A stretch of 64,000 bases of DNA from Micropterix aruncella (taxonomy: Eukaryota; Arthropoda; Insecta; Lepidoptera; Micropterigidae): the NCBI GenBank assembly GCA_944548615.1, contig OX155973.1:7305910-7369909 (forward strand). Direction: 5' to 3'. Shown here in pieces: positions 43,201-58,200 of the stretch. The notes beneath the pieces were generated by a model. That model was given only the letters and a program-made list of their open reading frames with translations, did not search any database and was not told the DNA's origin. Each line of letters begins with the position of its first letter. Position 1 is the first letter of the stretch. A program made the position numbers and the translations under genes.

Positions 43201-46200
43201 CATTACAAAATATAAATCATCTCACGAGATGGACAAAATGGGCAATTTACAGGTTCTCTTTTGAATAATGATCCAAAGTTAGGGCGGTTAATATACTTGC
43301 GGAAGAAACTTCAGCACTTTAACATCTATTCTCTACATATTATAAAATGCAATGTGTGTCTGTTTGTTAATAGCTCAAGAATCACTAGACTGATTTCGAC
43401 CAGATTGTTTCCTATATGTAGCTTACCATTCTTATCTTTTATAAGCTAAACGAGATCAAAATGGGTAATCGATTGAATATTTTCTACGATATTATACAAA
43501 ATGTCAGTCAGAGAAAAAAGGCCTAAAGTGATATTTATTTTTTTAATTCTATCTCATTATCATCATCATCATAAGCCGGTAGACGTCCACTGTTGAACAT
43601 GGGCATCTCTCATAGAATGCCATGAGGAGCGGTCTTGAGCGGCCTCCATCCACCTACTTCCTGCAACCTTGGCTACGTCATCGGTCCATCTTGTAGGGGG
43701 CCATCCCACACTGAGTCTGCCGGTTTGTGGTCGCCATTCGAGAACCATTTTTTCCCAACGGTTGTCAGTTCTGCAAGCTATATGGCCTGCCCATTGCCAT
43801 TTCAAGTTGGTAATTTTACAAGGTATATCAGTGTTGCAATATCAAGCGTTGCTCTCTCCATGGCTAGTTGCGCAACTTTGAGTATATATTTGCAAACATA
43901 CCTGCGGCTTTGACATTGTTTTCGCACTTGAGTATCGAAGGCAATTGGTAGGCATCCTCCCATCCCCAGGTCCATACCTCACCAGTCGATGTTAGCGCTG
44001 CACCATGAGTCGTACCCAGAGACACCTCCACGATGGACTCATCTAAAAGATAAATATTATTTGCTTTATTATATAATGTATTACTCTAATATATTATATA
44101 ATATATAATATATTACTATATAATATATTACTCGTATGCTTTATTACAGAAATTATGCATATTACAGAAAAGCACATTTTTAGGGAATAAAGTTCTTCAT
44201 TGAAATGAAATTCATTCAACAAAATTCAATTTAAGAAACAAAATTCAATGTCCCCCCCCCCCTCCCCCCCCCCCCCCCCCCCCCTATTGATGCGTGTTAC
44301 CTCTGTAAACATCCAGTGCATATCTACTCAATCAGACTACTTTCATTTGATAATGAACACAATATATTTATCTTAATTTATTGACATTTGGACAGTTTAG
44401 ATACCCTGTGACACCTGGAATGACAAAACGATGCTAGGGATACCACACACTTCTAAATCAATTCAAGCGTTTAGAACAGTGGTTTCCAATTAGTTTTTCC
44501 TGCATACCACTTCAAGAAAGACCTCAAACTCGCATACCCCTTATTACAGGAATGATAAATAAAAAATGAAATCAGTTTTTTTTAACAGTTTGTACTATCA
44601 TAATACAGTTGATGGCGGTGATAATCAGTTTAATGTGATAAATGTGCGCGATTTTCTTTGCACCTGTGATGGGCCACCCCTCGCTAAACTCCAAGTTATT
44701 CGGTGTGAGGTGGTGGTGTCAACTTGCGGGTTATCTCCATATTAAAAGTCAATTTAAAGTGTATCAGAAGGTATTTATTGAGAGTTGGATATTGCCAGTT
44801 TGTAACGCTTCCCGAATAGGATATAGGTTGACGCGAATGTAGTGGCTATCTGCCTGAAGGTTAGTTAGTTAGTTAGTTAGTTTATCTGGGCTTTTCCTCG
44901 CACTTGGCCTCTTGATTGGGCCAATGTGCGTGGCTCATGTTTCTATTTATGTTACTCCAGCCAACCCAGGCTGTCCCAGAAGGTTAGCAGCCTGTTTGGA
45001 TTGCTACAGGCCTCCGGGACAGATGCTGGAGATTGTAGTATTCTTGCCCGTTGTTCTGCCACGCTCCTGCATTCCATGAGCACATGGCGTTTCTTCTTCC
45101 TCCATGCATCCTCTGCATAGAGGGCTGTCTGTCACACCTATGGTAAACAGGTGTTTGTTTAGGGGATAGTGGCCTATCATAGTACCAATGACTTTAAAGA
45201 TATTGCCCCTTTTTAATCTGGTGAGGTTGCGGGCAAGTTTTTTAGACGCTTCTGGAACCGCGTTCTTTGTTTGCCTGCATCCTGCGTAGCCATGTTTTTA
45301 TTTGAGTCTGGGGTATGGTCATCAAGGGTTCCGGTCCATATACTATTTCCTTTGATCCTCTTTTGGCCAGTTCGTCTGCCGCGTCGTTGCCCAGTGAGTC
45401 GCTGTGCCCTTTAATCCATTGCAGGTCACTCTATTTGACCTTGCAATGGATTGAAGCGCATTGTGTCTGCCTGAAGGTACGAGGGTGTATGGATAAGGAT
45501 TGTAATTGTGCTCCGAGTATCTCGTACTTGGCACGGCTCGAGTCTGTGGGAGTACAGAGTGATGCGTCTCGACTCAATATAAGGAAAGGAAGGAAAAAGG
45601 TACCCAAGAAGCCGGACTCGTTGACCTGACTCGTGAGAGTACTGCCGGGTATGCCGTCGCTGTCTTGGGAGACGTGATCACTCGAGGAATGATACTTTGG
45701 TCGCCACACATCGAGGAGATGAGACGTAAACTCTTTGGTCGCTTTCATGCAATAAAGAAACTCAAGAATTTTCTCCCCGAGGAAAGTAAAATCACAATCT
45801 GCCAATCTATTCTCCTCCCTCTCCTTGATTATTCAGATGTTGCCTTTCTCGACATCAAGGAAGATCTAGCCACCAGGGTAGAAAGGCTGCAAAATGTCTG
45901 CATTCGATTCATTTACGACCTAAGAAAGTTTGACCTTATTACGAAGTACAGAAGGAGACTTCATTGGCTGACGACCCGAGAAAGGAGAGATACGAGAGTC
46001 CTAGGTTTGCTCTTCAGAATCCTGAAGGGGGCCGCTCCAAACTATCTTATAAGTAGGTTCAAACCTCTATCTTTTCACGGGCACCCTCTGAGATCTGAAG
46101 ACAACCTACTGCTCTCGATCCCTAGTCACAGTAGTGATTTCTTCTCACACTCCTTCTCTGTACGGGGAGCCCGTCTCTGGAATGCTTTACTCACGCGTAT

Positions 46201-49200
46201 AAGGATAGCACCTAGTTTGTTTTGCTTCAAACGCAGGCTCAAAGAACACTTGAAACCACGCTCATAAACTTTTCCTTATTTTTCCCTATTTTTTCCTCCT
46301 ATTGCGTCCCCTCAGTCATTATAGGTTTATTGTTTGTTTTTTCTTAAATTTATTGTTTTGTTTTCCTGCTGAATTTAAATGATTAAAATTTAATTTATTA
46401 GTTTATTTTTACCGCATAACATGTTATTCCATTAGGTTAAGGTTAGCTGTAAGATATTGCTTTTAGGCAATAAGCTCGCCTTTTTGTTAAAGCAAATAAA
46501 GCGTTTAATTATTATTATTATTATTATTATTAAATGTGTGGTATCGTTAGCATCGTTATGTCATTGCATGTGTATGTCATTCCATGGGTATCTAAGCTGT
46601 GCAAATGTCAAATAAATATTGTCCAAATGTCAATAAATTAATATAAATATGTCGTGTTTATTATCAAATAAAAGGTCTGATTGAGTAGATATGCACTGGA
46701 TGTTTACAGAGGAAATACACATCAATGGAGGGGGGGGGGGAGCATCCGTAAATTGAATTTTGGTTTTTTTTAATGAATTTCATTTCAATGAAAATTTTTA
46801 TTACCTAGAAACAAGCTTTCCTGCGCGAACAAATTGTTTTTAATAATTATAAATACAATAGTTCACTTTTTGTACCGGCGGTCGTGTTTTATATATTTTT
46901 TATTATTGTTCTTGTTGTTCGTTTCTACTGTGACCAATACAAGTTATGTATTATATAGCTAATATTATATAGTAATATATTATGTATTATATGTTATATA
47001 ATATATAACCTCTGTTCACTGAATACAACCTCTGCAGTGTTTTTAACTATTTTTGGCTCTCCTGTAAAATTTGGTCAACAGCAGATACTGTTTCACCATA
47101 GAGCATCCGACCAGACTCAATACTTTTCTGCCACCCCTCATGTGGTATAAACAGAAAACAATAAATGAAAAGAATGCAATTAATTACCTTGCAATGCTTT
47201 CACCAGTGTTGGCACCCTGATGTGCTCAGTGTCGCCATGTCCCAGTCGGAAGTGGTCACTGCGACCCCACGTATATAGGAGACCTCGATCGTCCAGAGCG
47301 GCTGATGTTTGAGAACCACAGTAAACACGAACGACTCGCACGCCAGATAAAGCCTCCACGATCTGTTACATACATACATACAAAATAAAGAGTTCCCAGA
47401 GAAACAATTCCTAGTATATATTTGACAGTTTGTATAGTGGGGTTATTAATACCTTTGGATATGTAGAGCCAGCATCGGATGTGGTGTTAGATGTGGACGT
47501 GTTAGTCCCGTGTCCTAGTTTCCCAAAATCGCCATCACCCCAAGAATAGACGACTCCTTCGGCTGTACAGCAGAGAGTTTGTGCATCGCCCCAACCTACA
47601 AAAAAAACTTTCACTTTTAACATTTACGATGTACTATTATACGATGCTGCATTCAGATATGCAGTCGAATATCCGAATACAACTACTTCGCATCTGTTTC
47701 CGGCGAGCGCGCAAACCTAGCGTCAGTCTGCTGAGAACAGGCGAAGAGAATGAAGGGTGACGACCAATTTTGTGGATTCCATAAAATTTCTATGTTCTGT
47801 ATGCCTCGGTTAATTGTATGGCTTTTTTTTTTCATTTCACGATTCGTTCGTAACTGTATTCATTCCTGGTTCAGTTCGTGTTCGCGCGCGTCTCAACACA
47901 ACCCGTCCACATTGGCGCTCTGAGCACACTGCACGCCCCTTTGTGTTCGTTCGGAAAACCGACAAATTATGGATCGCTCCCTTGAAATGCTCGAAGCGTG
48001 CGCATGAAGTGCACAGTTCTCGCGCGCCAGGCGTCCAGACTATGAGAATTTGTTACAAAGTTTGTAACATTGCTTGATACATTGCACTAATGTGGACAGC
48101 ACTAATGTGGACGGTAAGTCTGTACGCAGAAATAAATAAAATAAAATACAAACGGAGCTGCCATGGAATTCACCGACCGGAGTCGGGCCCATAATAATAC
48201 TATTTTTTACACTTCTGGGGGGTAAGCAGTGGATTCCGGACTAACGACCGGCTGTGGTAGGTTTAGGATAGCTGTCTTGCCACATGTGAGCGTTCACCTT
48301 ACCACCCATTCACTCCCCCTTTGAAGCCATAGAATTCGAGATGCGTAAATCGCAGTTTTAGATATTTTTTCTAGGAAAGAGTTGATTATTTTTCTGGAAA
48401 GGCCAAGATCTTTAAAGAGGTGAAATAGAGATTTAGCTGGCAGGCCACGAGCGCCAACTTCCACCGCGTGACGGTGAACAGTGAAGCCGTTTCGGGTTAC
48501 GGCATTTGCGAGATCATGGTATTTATTTAATTTGTCCTCGTGGTCTTTTGGGATATTTGATTCCCATGGAACAGTTAATTCTACAATAAGGGCCACCTTC
48601 CGAGATAGAGAGTAAAGAGTTATATCTGGACGGAGGACTGTGCATCCGAGACTTTCAGGGAATTTATACTGCTTAGAAACCAAACAACCTCCAGAATCCA
48701 ATCTGAAGCTTTCTCAATTATTGAGAAAGGTTTTGTAGTTAAATGTTTTTTGCCTTTAGAGCCATCCCGCACAAACTGTATTGGGGGTTTGGAGGATACT
48801 GTCAAACCCTAGTTGGCACGAGCCACTGAGAGGCTAATTACCTCGCGAATAACAGCGAGAACTTTGTCATGGCGGTAAGTGTACCGTCCTTGATCTAAGG
48901 CCACCTTGCAGCCAGCTAGAATATGTCTATCTGTGCAAGGGGTATTGCTACAAAGGGGACAAGAACTATCCTCGGCATAGCTCCAACGAGCGAGGTTACT
49001 GGGGCCTGGAAGTGTATGCTGAAAGGCATTCAAATAAAATTTCAGCATCTCTGGCGTCCAGTCATAGAGCATTACCTTCCAGTGCATTGGAGGCGGAATG
49101 CAAAAGTCCCCAATTGTTGTCCAATCATTCTGGCATTGAAGGCCAATAGCATGAGCCATACTGTTGCTGTCGTAATCTCCCCACAAGAGAGAGAGAAAAT

Positions 49201-52200
49201 ATACAAAATAAAAAAGATCGGACCCAGATGGAGCCCTGAGGCACACCGCTGAGCACTCCTCGCTCGGCTGTTAAGTCATTACCAATACGGACTCGTAGCA
49301 TCCGATAAATAAAAATCCTTTAATCCATGCAAGCAGTTGACCTCTAATTCGTAGATGCTCAAATGTGATAGCTAATTTTAATTGCCTACCTAAAGCAATA
49401 TCCACAACTCGATCGTAAACTGTTGTTTCAGCTATGGTGACACATTGGGGTACAAGACAATTGTCCAGATTTCCGTGTCCTAGTCGACCATAGTTTCCGC
49501 GGCCCCAAGTGTATAAAGTCCCTCTCGAAGTCAAAGCAGCGCTGTGAAAGAATACATAAAAAAAACAGTTTTAATTTCCTAGATTTTCTAAAGGCCAGAA
49601 GCACTGTAGGAGATTTTTTTGTGCGCGATCTATTCCAAAATCCAGAAGTGCATTCCTTAAGATGAAAAAGGTATATTACGGAAGAAACATCAACCTACAT
49701 CTGAAGATCATACTTCTAATATGCTACACATTCTCAATATTATTATATGGGATGGAAAGATGTACACTTACAGACAAGCTGTTAAAGAAGCTTGAATCCT
49801 TCATAATATGGGCCTATCAGAGGATACAACATATAAGCTGGGTCGACAGAGTCAAGAATGACGATGTTTAAAAGCGTTTGCGCAAGAATATAGAAATATT
49901 GAGGACAACAAAGACCTGCAAACTCAAATACTTGGCTCGTGTCATGCAACATCCCGATGGGCTCGATTGCATTTCTTTATAAACTAATATGGAAAAATAG
50001 TTCATGTGAATGAGACAGAGCGTAATGTAGAATAACGGTCGCATCTTTTCCCGCACAAAAACTACCTCACGCACATAAAATAATCTAAATTTAGTCTGAA
50101 CACATGCAATTTGAAATGATGGTTTTGGATCAGCAAACAATTTCACTAATAGACGTATGACACATGGTACAAAATGCAAAACCTCACAGTCGTATAAAAA
50201 TATATTATTTTCAGTAGCACACTGAAAGAAAACTGTCCAACAGATATAATTATATTGATAATAAAATTCCACGCTTGCACAGCATAAATGAATCCAGCGC
50301 TTGAACAGCGGCAATCATTTGGCAGCGATTACTGTTTTAATTACTCTGTCTACTTTATGCGAATGCCAACATTGAATCATTTTTGAATCTGAGCCATTCA
50401 TTTTATTGTGGACTCGCTACAGTTATAACAAATACAATTACAGGATGGGGCATAATTGAGTCCCTACTTCCAAAAAATCACTGGAAGGGCCCCACAGCAG
50501 GTAGAGGTGAAACAGGTGCCGTTAGGTCGACGAAACAATGCCGTTTTCAATAGTTACCATGCGGTGGTGGATAGGTGAGCATCGGGGCTTTGTTGTGAAG
50601 ACTTTTTAAAATGGGGAATATCTAGTGGCGACTTTCAGCTTAGCAAGTACAGTAAAGAAGCAAATTTGTCATTACTGGGCAACTGAAAACCCTCGTGAAC
50701 TGCACTGAAGACCACTTCAAAGCCCGAAAGTGACAGTTTGGTGCAGTGTCTCCTCGATCGACACAATTGGCCTTTATTTTTTTTGAAGAAGGAGGCTTAA
50801 CTGTGACCGACTTCAGAGTGCTATAGTGAGATGCTGGAGAGCTTTATTACGCCCCAAAATGTAGGAGTGTGACAGGCAATACGACACAGGAGTCTTCTGG
50901 TTTCAACAGGATGGAGCCACATACTGCCTGTCGTTCATGCAAAGTTTTGAAAGAACTGTTTCGCGGCCGCTTGATTTCTTTACGAGGGGATGTTTCATGG
51001 CCCCTTATTCCCTGGATTTCATCCCCTTGTGACTTTTTTCCATGGGGCTACCTAAAAGCTGTGGTTTACAAAGTTCGACCTTGAACCCTGGAAGCTCTGA
51101 AGGAAGCTGCAATTGAGGAGGTTATCACAGGAAATCCACAAGATGTGCTGGCAAGAGTAGGTGAAAACTTTGTTGAAAGGCCTAATATGTGCATTGCCTG
51201 CCAGGGCCGTCACTTGGACGATATTATTTTTAAAAAAGCAAAAAAATGCGTTTTTCAAAAATAAAAACCATTTTCTTTTATTTTGAACTGTTTTTTTACA
51301 ATTCACCTGCCAAATCAGGGAACCGAGCCTACGAGAGGAACCGAGATAAGCTGAGGTTCTGTCCGCTCGGTCGCACTGCATCGATGCTTCGGTTAGCGAC
51401 GCGACGCACCTTATTGTTTGCTTAGGTGCATTTTAAATAATAACATGCTTTTGAATCTTTGACGGACAATTATCATAAAATGCTATTATTTAATTTTACA
51501 CTTTGGCTCTTCAGTTAGGCAAGCCAGGATGTAAGATTTTTATGACAGTACCGCAAGTGCTATCACCCTGTTGTTCGTTACCGCCAGTACTTTATCCAGT
51601 CCTCGTGGATTGGGGTCCGATCGGTACAGGGATGCAATGATAACCGTCTTGCGAGTCTATCCACTTCCTCATTGCATCCACGTAGGAATAATGGGATACA
51701 CACCTGTAGGTCCCCCCTGCGGCGACTTTGACCACCGCCTGATGAAGAAGCGCCTGTATCCTGGTGGGGGCCTCCCGGGGGGCCGTGTCTCCGTGGCCCA
51801 GCCGCCCCGCGTCTCCGCAGCCCCAGGACCAGGCCCCGCCCCGCAGACCGCAGCCCAGGAAATGGCCGCCTTCCGGGTGGCACGACACCTGACTGATCTG
51901 CTCCTCTTCCAGACCTGCCGTAACAATACAGGTTTCGGTTCACCCACAAATATGTAATTGCCTTTTTTCACATTGTCCAATCTGAGCATGGATAACATTG
52001 GTTTGACTTGGAATTACAAAACCACATTGACGTCTACATTTTAAGGAAATTTAGTTTTATGAGCATTATACTACGACATTTAAATACTTTAATGTATTAT
52101 CAGAGCGCCCTGTCCAACCTAGAGCAGATTAGTCTCAGTTGGGTGACAGAATCGAATAAGCATGAGGTTAAGCTAATATTTGCAGCAAAAATCAATGTTT

Positions 52201-55200
52201 TATAAAAATTTATTCTAAAATAAACACAGGATGGGGCATAAAATACGCATCGATTTTGAAGGGCAGTAGAATAAAAAATATTGTATTGTATATATTATTT
52301 GATTCATTAGACAATCTTGTTCGTACATACCTGGAACAACCTCAGGCAGGAGAGTTTCGTAAGGAAGAGCGTATACGATGCCATCTTCAGTGAGTATCAG
52401 AGCTTGAGCTTCAGCACACGAAATCTGCTTCACTCTCAATCTACTGAGCAGGGCTAGCTTCACCGTTGACTTGGCTGCGGGCGCGCTAACCGAAGATGGA
52501 CTAGTCGGAGGCGCGGGTGAACCCATCAGGAAAATATCCTGGGAGCCTTCAACGCTCTGAAATAATAAAAGAAGAGACGCTTAAAATCGTTTCATAATTC
52601 CTTGACTACTCGCCGGGAGAGTTTTGTGGTGAAACAGCTGACTTTTTTATCGTACCGTCATAAATCCTTGCAGTTGTGGCAGCAAAGGTGCAGCAAGCCG
52701 ATCTAGATGGCACAAAAGAGCAACTCCAGCTTTTCTCACGCCAACTACTCCTTCTCCGGAGCCAACGTTCATCTTTCTGTAACAGAATTAAAAAAAACAA
52801 ATTGTCTCTTCTTCTTAGGTGCCATCGAGTGTTGGCTATTACTACATAAGGCTATTACTACATTGTAGCGTTCACACGAGGGAATTTGCCGACCAAAGTT
52901 GGGTACAGTTTGTGCGGGATGGCTCTAAAGGCAAAAAACATTTAACTACAAAACCTTTCTCAATAATCGAGAAAGCTCCAGATAGCAAATTCAGATTGCA
53001 ATGTTGCCAGTACCAGTTAAATTAAGGTTGCAAAGTTGCCAGAATCAGTAAATGTAGGTTGCAATGTTTCTATCACCAAAAAATTGGTAGTGAAATTTTA
53101 GTGCTTGTCCTTGTAGAATAAGATAATTTGTGTTTAGGCAACAAATTCCACACCACGGCTAAGGCCTATTTTAAGCCGCAGACCCCCACAGGGTAAAGGT
53201 AACTTACTCTTGGAGGTTACTACAGAGGAAAATCTATAAAAGCTTACATACACTAAAAACTCTTCAGTCGGATTTGCCACGTTCACAGCTTCCTTCTTTA
53301 GGCTCGGTGTAGGGGTTGAATCTATAACAGGTGGGGTCAGTCGAGCGAGCCGCTTCAGAAAAGAACCCAAAGGAGCTGTACACTCATCAGGCGATATTCT
53401 GAAAGCAAATTTATTATGTATTTAATAATAATAATAATAAAACTCTTTGTTTACGCCGTTAAGGGTTTTTATTTTGTCTTATAATACCAGCCGGGTAGCG
53501 CCGCTCAAGAGGAATGCACAAACCGGTTTCTTCACGCTCGCTGAAGAATAATGCGGGTCATTTCAGAAGTGAAAGTTATATTTCCTCACACGCACGCATT
53601 TTTTGTGTCCTTTAATCTCGCTCGCGACGTTTGCCAAAGGAAGTAAATTTGTGATATCGCCATACAAACAAATCGCCATTCTCAGCATTCCTGGTGCACC
53701 AGAAGAAGAAGAAGACGCCGACAAAATCTGGTAAGTGCAAAACTTCTTTGTAGCGCTATCGTGGCTGGTGTGATAAGGCAATTTTTATAAACTCACAATT
53801 GGGAAAGCATCGGCAGATAGGTCTTTCCACACCACCACTCTTTATTCTTATGAAAAGGCGAGCTTATTGATACTTTAGAGCTAACCTATACTATTGTATG
53901 AACATTATTTGCGAGTAGACTACATAACTTAACCTATATAAAGAGTATGACAAATAAAATAAAAGAGGATAGAAAGAAATATATACTTAACTCTTTGTGG
54001 GCACAGGTTTGCCACATCAAAATAATCTAACACCTATAAGGATGCTAAAGTTTTAAAAGGAGGGGAATGGGAGGGGAAAAAGAATTTATCTGAAAGATTT
54101 CAAATGCTCTCTGAGTCTGTTTTTAAAAGTTGTTATGCTTGGCGCGGTTCTCATATTTTTCGGCAAAGCTTTCCAAAGACGGGCTCTATGCACGGTGAAA
54201 GAGAATGAGAAGAAGTCACGGTTGTGACTAGGGATAGAGAGTAGCAGGTTGTCGTTCGATCTCAGAGGGATTCCATGAGAGAGTTCAGTAAATCTGCCGG
54301 TAAGATAATTGGGAGAGACGCCATCCAAGATCTTGAAAAGCATACAGAGAACTCGCATGTCTCTTTTCTCCTGGGTCGACAGCCAGTGAAGCTTCTCTCT
54401 GTACTCCGTGATGTGGTCAAACTTTCTGAAGCCATAGATATACCGAATGCAAACATTTTGGAGACGGTTAACTTTGGTGGATAACTTCCTCTGTGAGGTT
54501 GATAAATGCGACTTCTCATAATCCAGAAGGGGGAGGAGAACAGACTGACAAATCGTAATCTTGCTCACCTCCGGGAGGAAATTTTTCAGCCTATTCAGCG
54601 AATGAAATCGGCAGAAGTGTTTGCGTCGCATTTCTCGAATATGTGGCCGCCATGAGAGGTATTTAGTGTAAAGTGTACAGATTTATCACAGACAATCATA
54701 GACAAAAACAGGTCTGGTTTTAGTGATGTACCTAGTGTATCAATTGTGTATTATTATGTGTGATAACAATTAAAACGTCAAATTTACATAGAATAAAAAA
54801 CAATGAAACGTCGTTATTAAACAAGGCTTGAGAAGATGAAACAAACAGCATACCTGTTATCGATGTCTCTGGGTTTGTGCCTCAGTCGTAGCATCGCACC
54901 GGCAACTCTCAACAAAGCGGGCAGTCTTGCTCTCCTCGCGCTCAGCTCCACCCACACACACAGGGCTGCCGCCCAATCGTTCGCGGGCACCGGAAAACCT
55001 AAGGCACTGCGGAAATAGGACATAACTTATTGTATTGCTCTATAAGTTGTACCATCGATTATATATGGTACTAGTGAAGTATTACCCGGTGTTGCGCGGG
55101 ACGCGTTTATGGTGGGTTAATGGCGATCGGTTAAACGGTATAGAAGTTGATGTGCTGCAGCACAATCTAGTGGCGAGTTACAACAAAGTGGATGGAGCGA

Positions 55201-58200
55201 AAATATTACAAGTGCTCAAATACCTATGTATATCAATTTTCATGGCGATCAGTTTAATGGTATAGAAGTTGATGTCCTGCAGCACCATCTAGTGGCGAGT
55301 TGCAATAAGGTTGATAGTATGAAAATGTTATCCGTCCTCGAATATCTATGAATATTAATTTTCATGGCGATCGGTTGAGCGGTATAGAAGTTAATGTGCT
55401 GTAGCGCCATCTACAGTTTGTGCGAAAGCTCTGAGGAATCGGGGGCTGGGAAAGGAAGCAGATTACGTCGCCCCAGACTGTCGCTTTATACCCCCCTTTC
55501 TCCCATTACTAATACTGGGAGAGTGCGGGTTATGAAGCGATGGTCGGGGACGGCGTAATCCGCCTGCTTCCCCAGCCTTCGATTCCTCGGAACTTGCACG
55601 CGGACCGTAGTGGTGAGTTACAACAAAAAAATACATACATGTGCCAACTTTCATAGCGATCGGTCCAACAGTGTCAAAGTCTATTAAGCTCTGACAGACT
55701 GACAGATATACCAACATCCGCTTTTATATATGGGTCATCGTGTTCGACTGATTTCATGCATGATACATTTTTTTTAATATTCCTAAAGTCCATTTCATGC
55801 TGAATATAATGGTATCTGAATTATTTCAATATCTTTATAATTAGATTAGCAATTAAACTTTCCGCAAATTAAGTTTTTCATTAAAGTTTGCTCAACCACT
55901 GCTCTATTACTCAAATGCAGTTAAGTCTTAGTAATATTTTTTTTGTGAGATGTTCCTAAATGTATAAAGAACATTCTGTAAAATTTTCACTCGTTTTCAT
56001 TCAGTCCCTTTTTAGATATTAAGTCCCTAGAGTAAATTGACGTTACAACGGCTTTCGGCCATTTTTAAAAAGCTCTAGAAAAAAAAGGAGTGCTCTCGGG
56101 ACTAAAACATTTACTACAGGTAGCTAAGTAAGTATTCAACACAGAAATAACATATTATCAGTGAGTCTCGTTTCCGTCATTTAAATACAGGGTCTTTCAT
56201 TAAGCGCTTCCTATCTTTAAATTTAAATAATACAAAGTGTGTTTGAGATATCATCGAAATTTTTTATTCGTTTGAAAGACCTATTGATGCCATTTTGTGT
56301 GGAATATAATATCGTTCAAATGACCGCCATGGCTTCTCTGGGTAGAGAGCATCCGAAATGTCCAATTTTACATGACTCTGCCGCATAAATCAAGCTGAAT
56401 TTGACCGATGGCATGATTTATGTTGGCTTTGAGGACCGATGTGGTTTGTGGCTTATTTGCATACACCTGCGACTTAAGAAAATCCCACAAGAAATAGTCT
56501 AACGGGGTCAAATCGCACGATCTCGGTGACCAGTTCACATCACCTCCACGTGAGATGACCATGTCCTCAAATCGCTCGTGCAGAATATCCAATGTGGCAT
56601 GAGCTGTGTGGCACGTTGCGCCGTCCTGTTGAAACCACATGTCGTTGGTGGCCAGATCATCCAATTCAGGCCAAAAGAAGTTGGTAATCATCGACCTATA
56701 GCGCTCGCCGTTGACAGTGATGGCCTGGCCAACGTCGTTCTCAAAGAAATATGGACCGATGACACCGCCAGCCCGAAATCCACACCAAACAGTGACTTTT
56801 TCGGGATGCATTGGACGCTCTTGGATCTCATGTGGATTGGTATCGTCCCAAAATTCCACAATTTTGTTTGTTCACGTACCCATTCATCCAGAAATGGGCC
56901 TCATCGCTGAAGATGATTTTTCGATGAAAATTAGGGTCAGTTGCCAACTGCTCCAAAGCCCATTCAACGAACACACGTCGTTGTCTATGGTCGTTTGCTT
57001 TCAGTTCCTGGGTCAGTTGAATTTTGTACGGGTGCAGGCCCACGTCACGATGCAAAATTGGCCAAGTTGTGGTCTGCGAAAGGCAAAGTTCTTGTGAGCA
57101 ACGCGAAATCGATTGCCTTGGATTCTCCTGCACACTCTCACGGACAGCGGTGATGTTTTCGGCAGATCTTGCGTTTCGTCGACATACAGGTGTTGGTCGA
57201 TCGTTTACTGAACCAGTGGACTCAAATTCATCCACCACATTGCGAATAGTCCTCTCGGTAGGACGATTATGGCGACCGTAAAATGGGCGAAGCGCGCGGT
57301 ACGTTGGCCGAACAGAACACCCATTTTGATAAAACAAATTTATTATTTGCACATGTTGTTGAATGCTATATCCGTCCATGGTGATTTGGCAAAACAGACT
57401 GAATAAATGACAACTAACTTGACAGATGTAGCTTCAACAAGATGGCCGCTATCAACTGTCAAAGTTCGGAAGTCCCTCTTGGAAGACCCTTTATATGGTT
57501 TTAAAAAGTAACGATTGATAATTTTTTTCCGAGTTTTACAGAAAGGTTTTGATTAATTTTATGCATGATACAAGAATTTAAAAAATATATTCCTAAATTT
57601 CATTTCATGCTAAATATACTGGTTTTGATTTATTTTAATATATTTATAAATAGATTAGCAATTAAACTTTCCGCAAACCAAGTTTTTCTTTCAAATTTGC
57701 CCAAATGCCATTTTAAAATGGCTGCAAAAATAAACTATGGCTTGTACAATTTTTTCAAAGAGTGTTTTGTCTCTGTCTACCTATAGGCAACATATGAAAA
57801 AAAACAGGGAAATAAAAAATGTTGAGATATTGTGTGATTTGAAACGGATTGACCCTTTTACTTCTTTTATCAATACTGCTAAAGAGAAAATCTTTAATGA
57901 ACATTATATCCATACTGATTTGAGTATTGTCTCGTATATGAGAACTATATAACGGAGAGAAAGGCATACGCCCCGCCTTAACCCCTCACGTTGCGAGGTA
58001 AAAACTCACCGCGCCCAAAAACATCACTTTTGCGCGCGACATATTCGCGCAAAAAATCGACGCGAGTCAACGGCCTTGAGAAAAACGATCATAACTTATA
58101 AACCACTAATCGGATTAAAAAAATATAAATAGAAAAATGATCGCATTGAAATTTGACATATAAAACATTATAACCTTATCTCGTAAAACAATTAAGATAA

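Noticed and set aside
51571..51957. 128-residue plus-strand and other minus-strand frames at 51.6-52.0 kb
   Set aside because: Shadows of the GC-rich HERC2 exon G; only one frame carries the [12 protein letters not shown] blade.
53563..53781. Possible extra HERC2 exon with [20 protein letters not shown]
   Set aside because: Exons C and D already join in phase (DNR-ISPDE) and the stretch belongs to a repeat with a (TAA)n end.
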